Source: Rhodanobacter sp. UBA5168 (GTDB taxonomy: Bacteria > Pseudomonadota > Gammaproteobacteria > Xanthomonadales > Rhodanobacteraceae). From it: a DNA stretch of 5,916 bases. This document shows, piece after piece, positions 5,885 through 5,916 of the stretch; the stretch's first letter is position 1; each line of letters opens with the position of its first letter. Below the pieces are notes generated by a model that was not told the DNA's origin, searched no databases, and saw nothing but the letters and a program-made list of their open reading frames with translations. The position numbers and the translations under genes were made by a program. Location of the stretch: NCBI GenBank assembly GCA_002413455.1, contig DHXA01000113.1, positions 14,846 to 20,761 of the forward strand. The letters run 5' to 3'.

Positions 5885-5916
5885 CTGTCTCTTATACACA
5901 TCTCCGAGCCCACCAG
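5885..5916. other. Nextera (Tn5 transposase) sequencing adapter contamination
   Basis: The last 32 bases are not genomic. CTGTCTCTTATACACATCT (5885-5903) is exactly the 19-bp Tn5 mosaic end in the orientation seen at read-through, and CCGAGCCCAC (5904-5913) continues into the Nextera read-2 adapter arm. The only difference from the adapter over this stretch is C for G at 5914. Translating it gives known contaminant peptides: the minus strand yields GSEMCIRDS, and the dxs frame yields [11 protein letters not shown]. This is a library artefact, not a natural mobile element. Confidence 0.96.

Noticed and set aside
5885..5903. A natural Tn5-like transposon end
   Set aside because: The 19-bp mosaic end is a synthetic hyperactive sequence and is followed directly by the Nextera adapter arm, so it comes from library preparation.
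4747..5913. 388-codon minus-strand frame across dxs
   Set aside because: Its first residues (GSEMCIRDS) are translated adapter and the rest is antisense to dxs.

Overview
The window looks like a piece of a high-GC gammaproteobacterial chromosome. Protein style and gene content (an RNB-family exonuclease with a DLDQA motif, a SapC-family protein, Dxs) fit the Xanthomonadales, probably Rhodanobacteraceae such as Rhodanobacter or Dyella. That placement is from memory of family members, not from a search. The right end is a contig end: the last 32 bases are sequencing adapter, not genome.

Layout, left to right: the 3' end of a DUF4105 (Lnb N-terminal-like periplasmic) gene on +; a complete short RNase II/R-type ribonuclease on -; a GNAT acetyltransferase on +; a strong bidirectional hairpin terminator; a SapC-family protein on -; a small HNH endonuclease-like protein on +; a small two-helix membrane protein of the low-affinity iron permease family on -, whose 3' end overlaps that of the HNH gene; and the first 344 codons of dxs (1-deoxy-D-xylulose-5-phosphate synthase) on +, cut off by the adapter.

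The seven genes alternate strictly in strand (+ - + - + - +). No two form an operon, and each should have its own promoter. The three divergent gaps (about 160, 240 and 145 bp) must hold the promoters. The three convergent junctions are tight: 18 bp, 60 bp and a 14-bp overlap. The genes look like independent housekeeping or accessory functions (RNA turnover, isoprenoid precursor synthesis, a membrane protein, envelope-related proteins), and I see no shared pathway.

I found no RNA gene, CRISPR array, insertion sequence, prophage or evident new multi-gene system. The most consequential observation is technical: a Nextera/Tn5 adapter at the right end truncates dxs and would create false peptide sequence in any translation that includes it.
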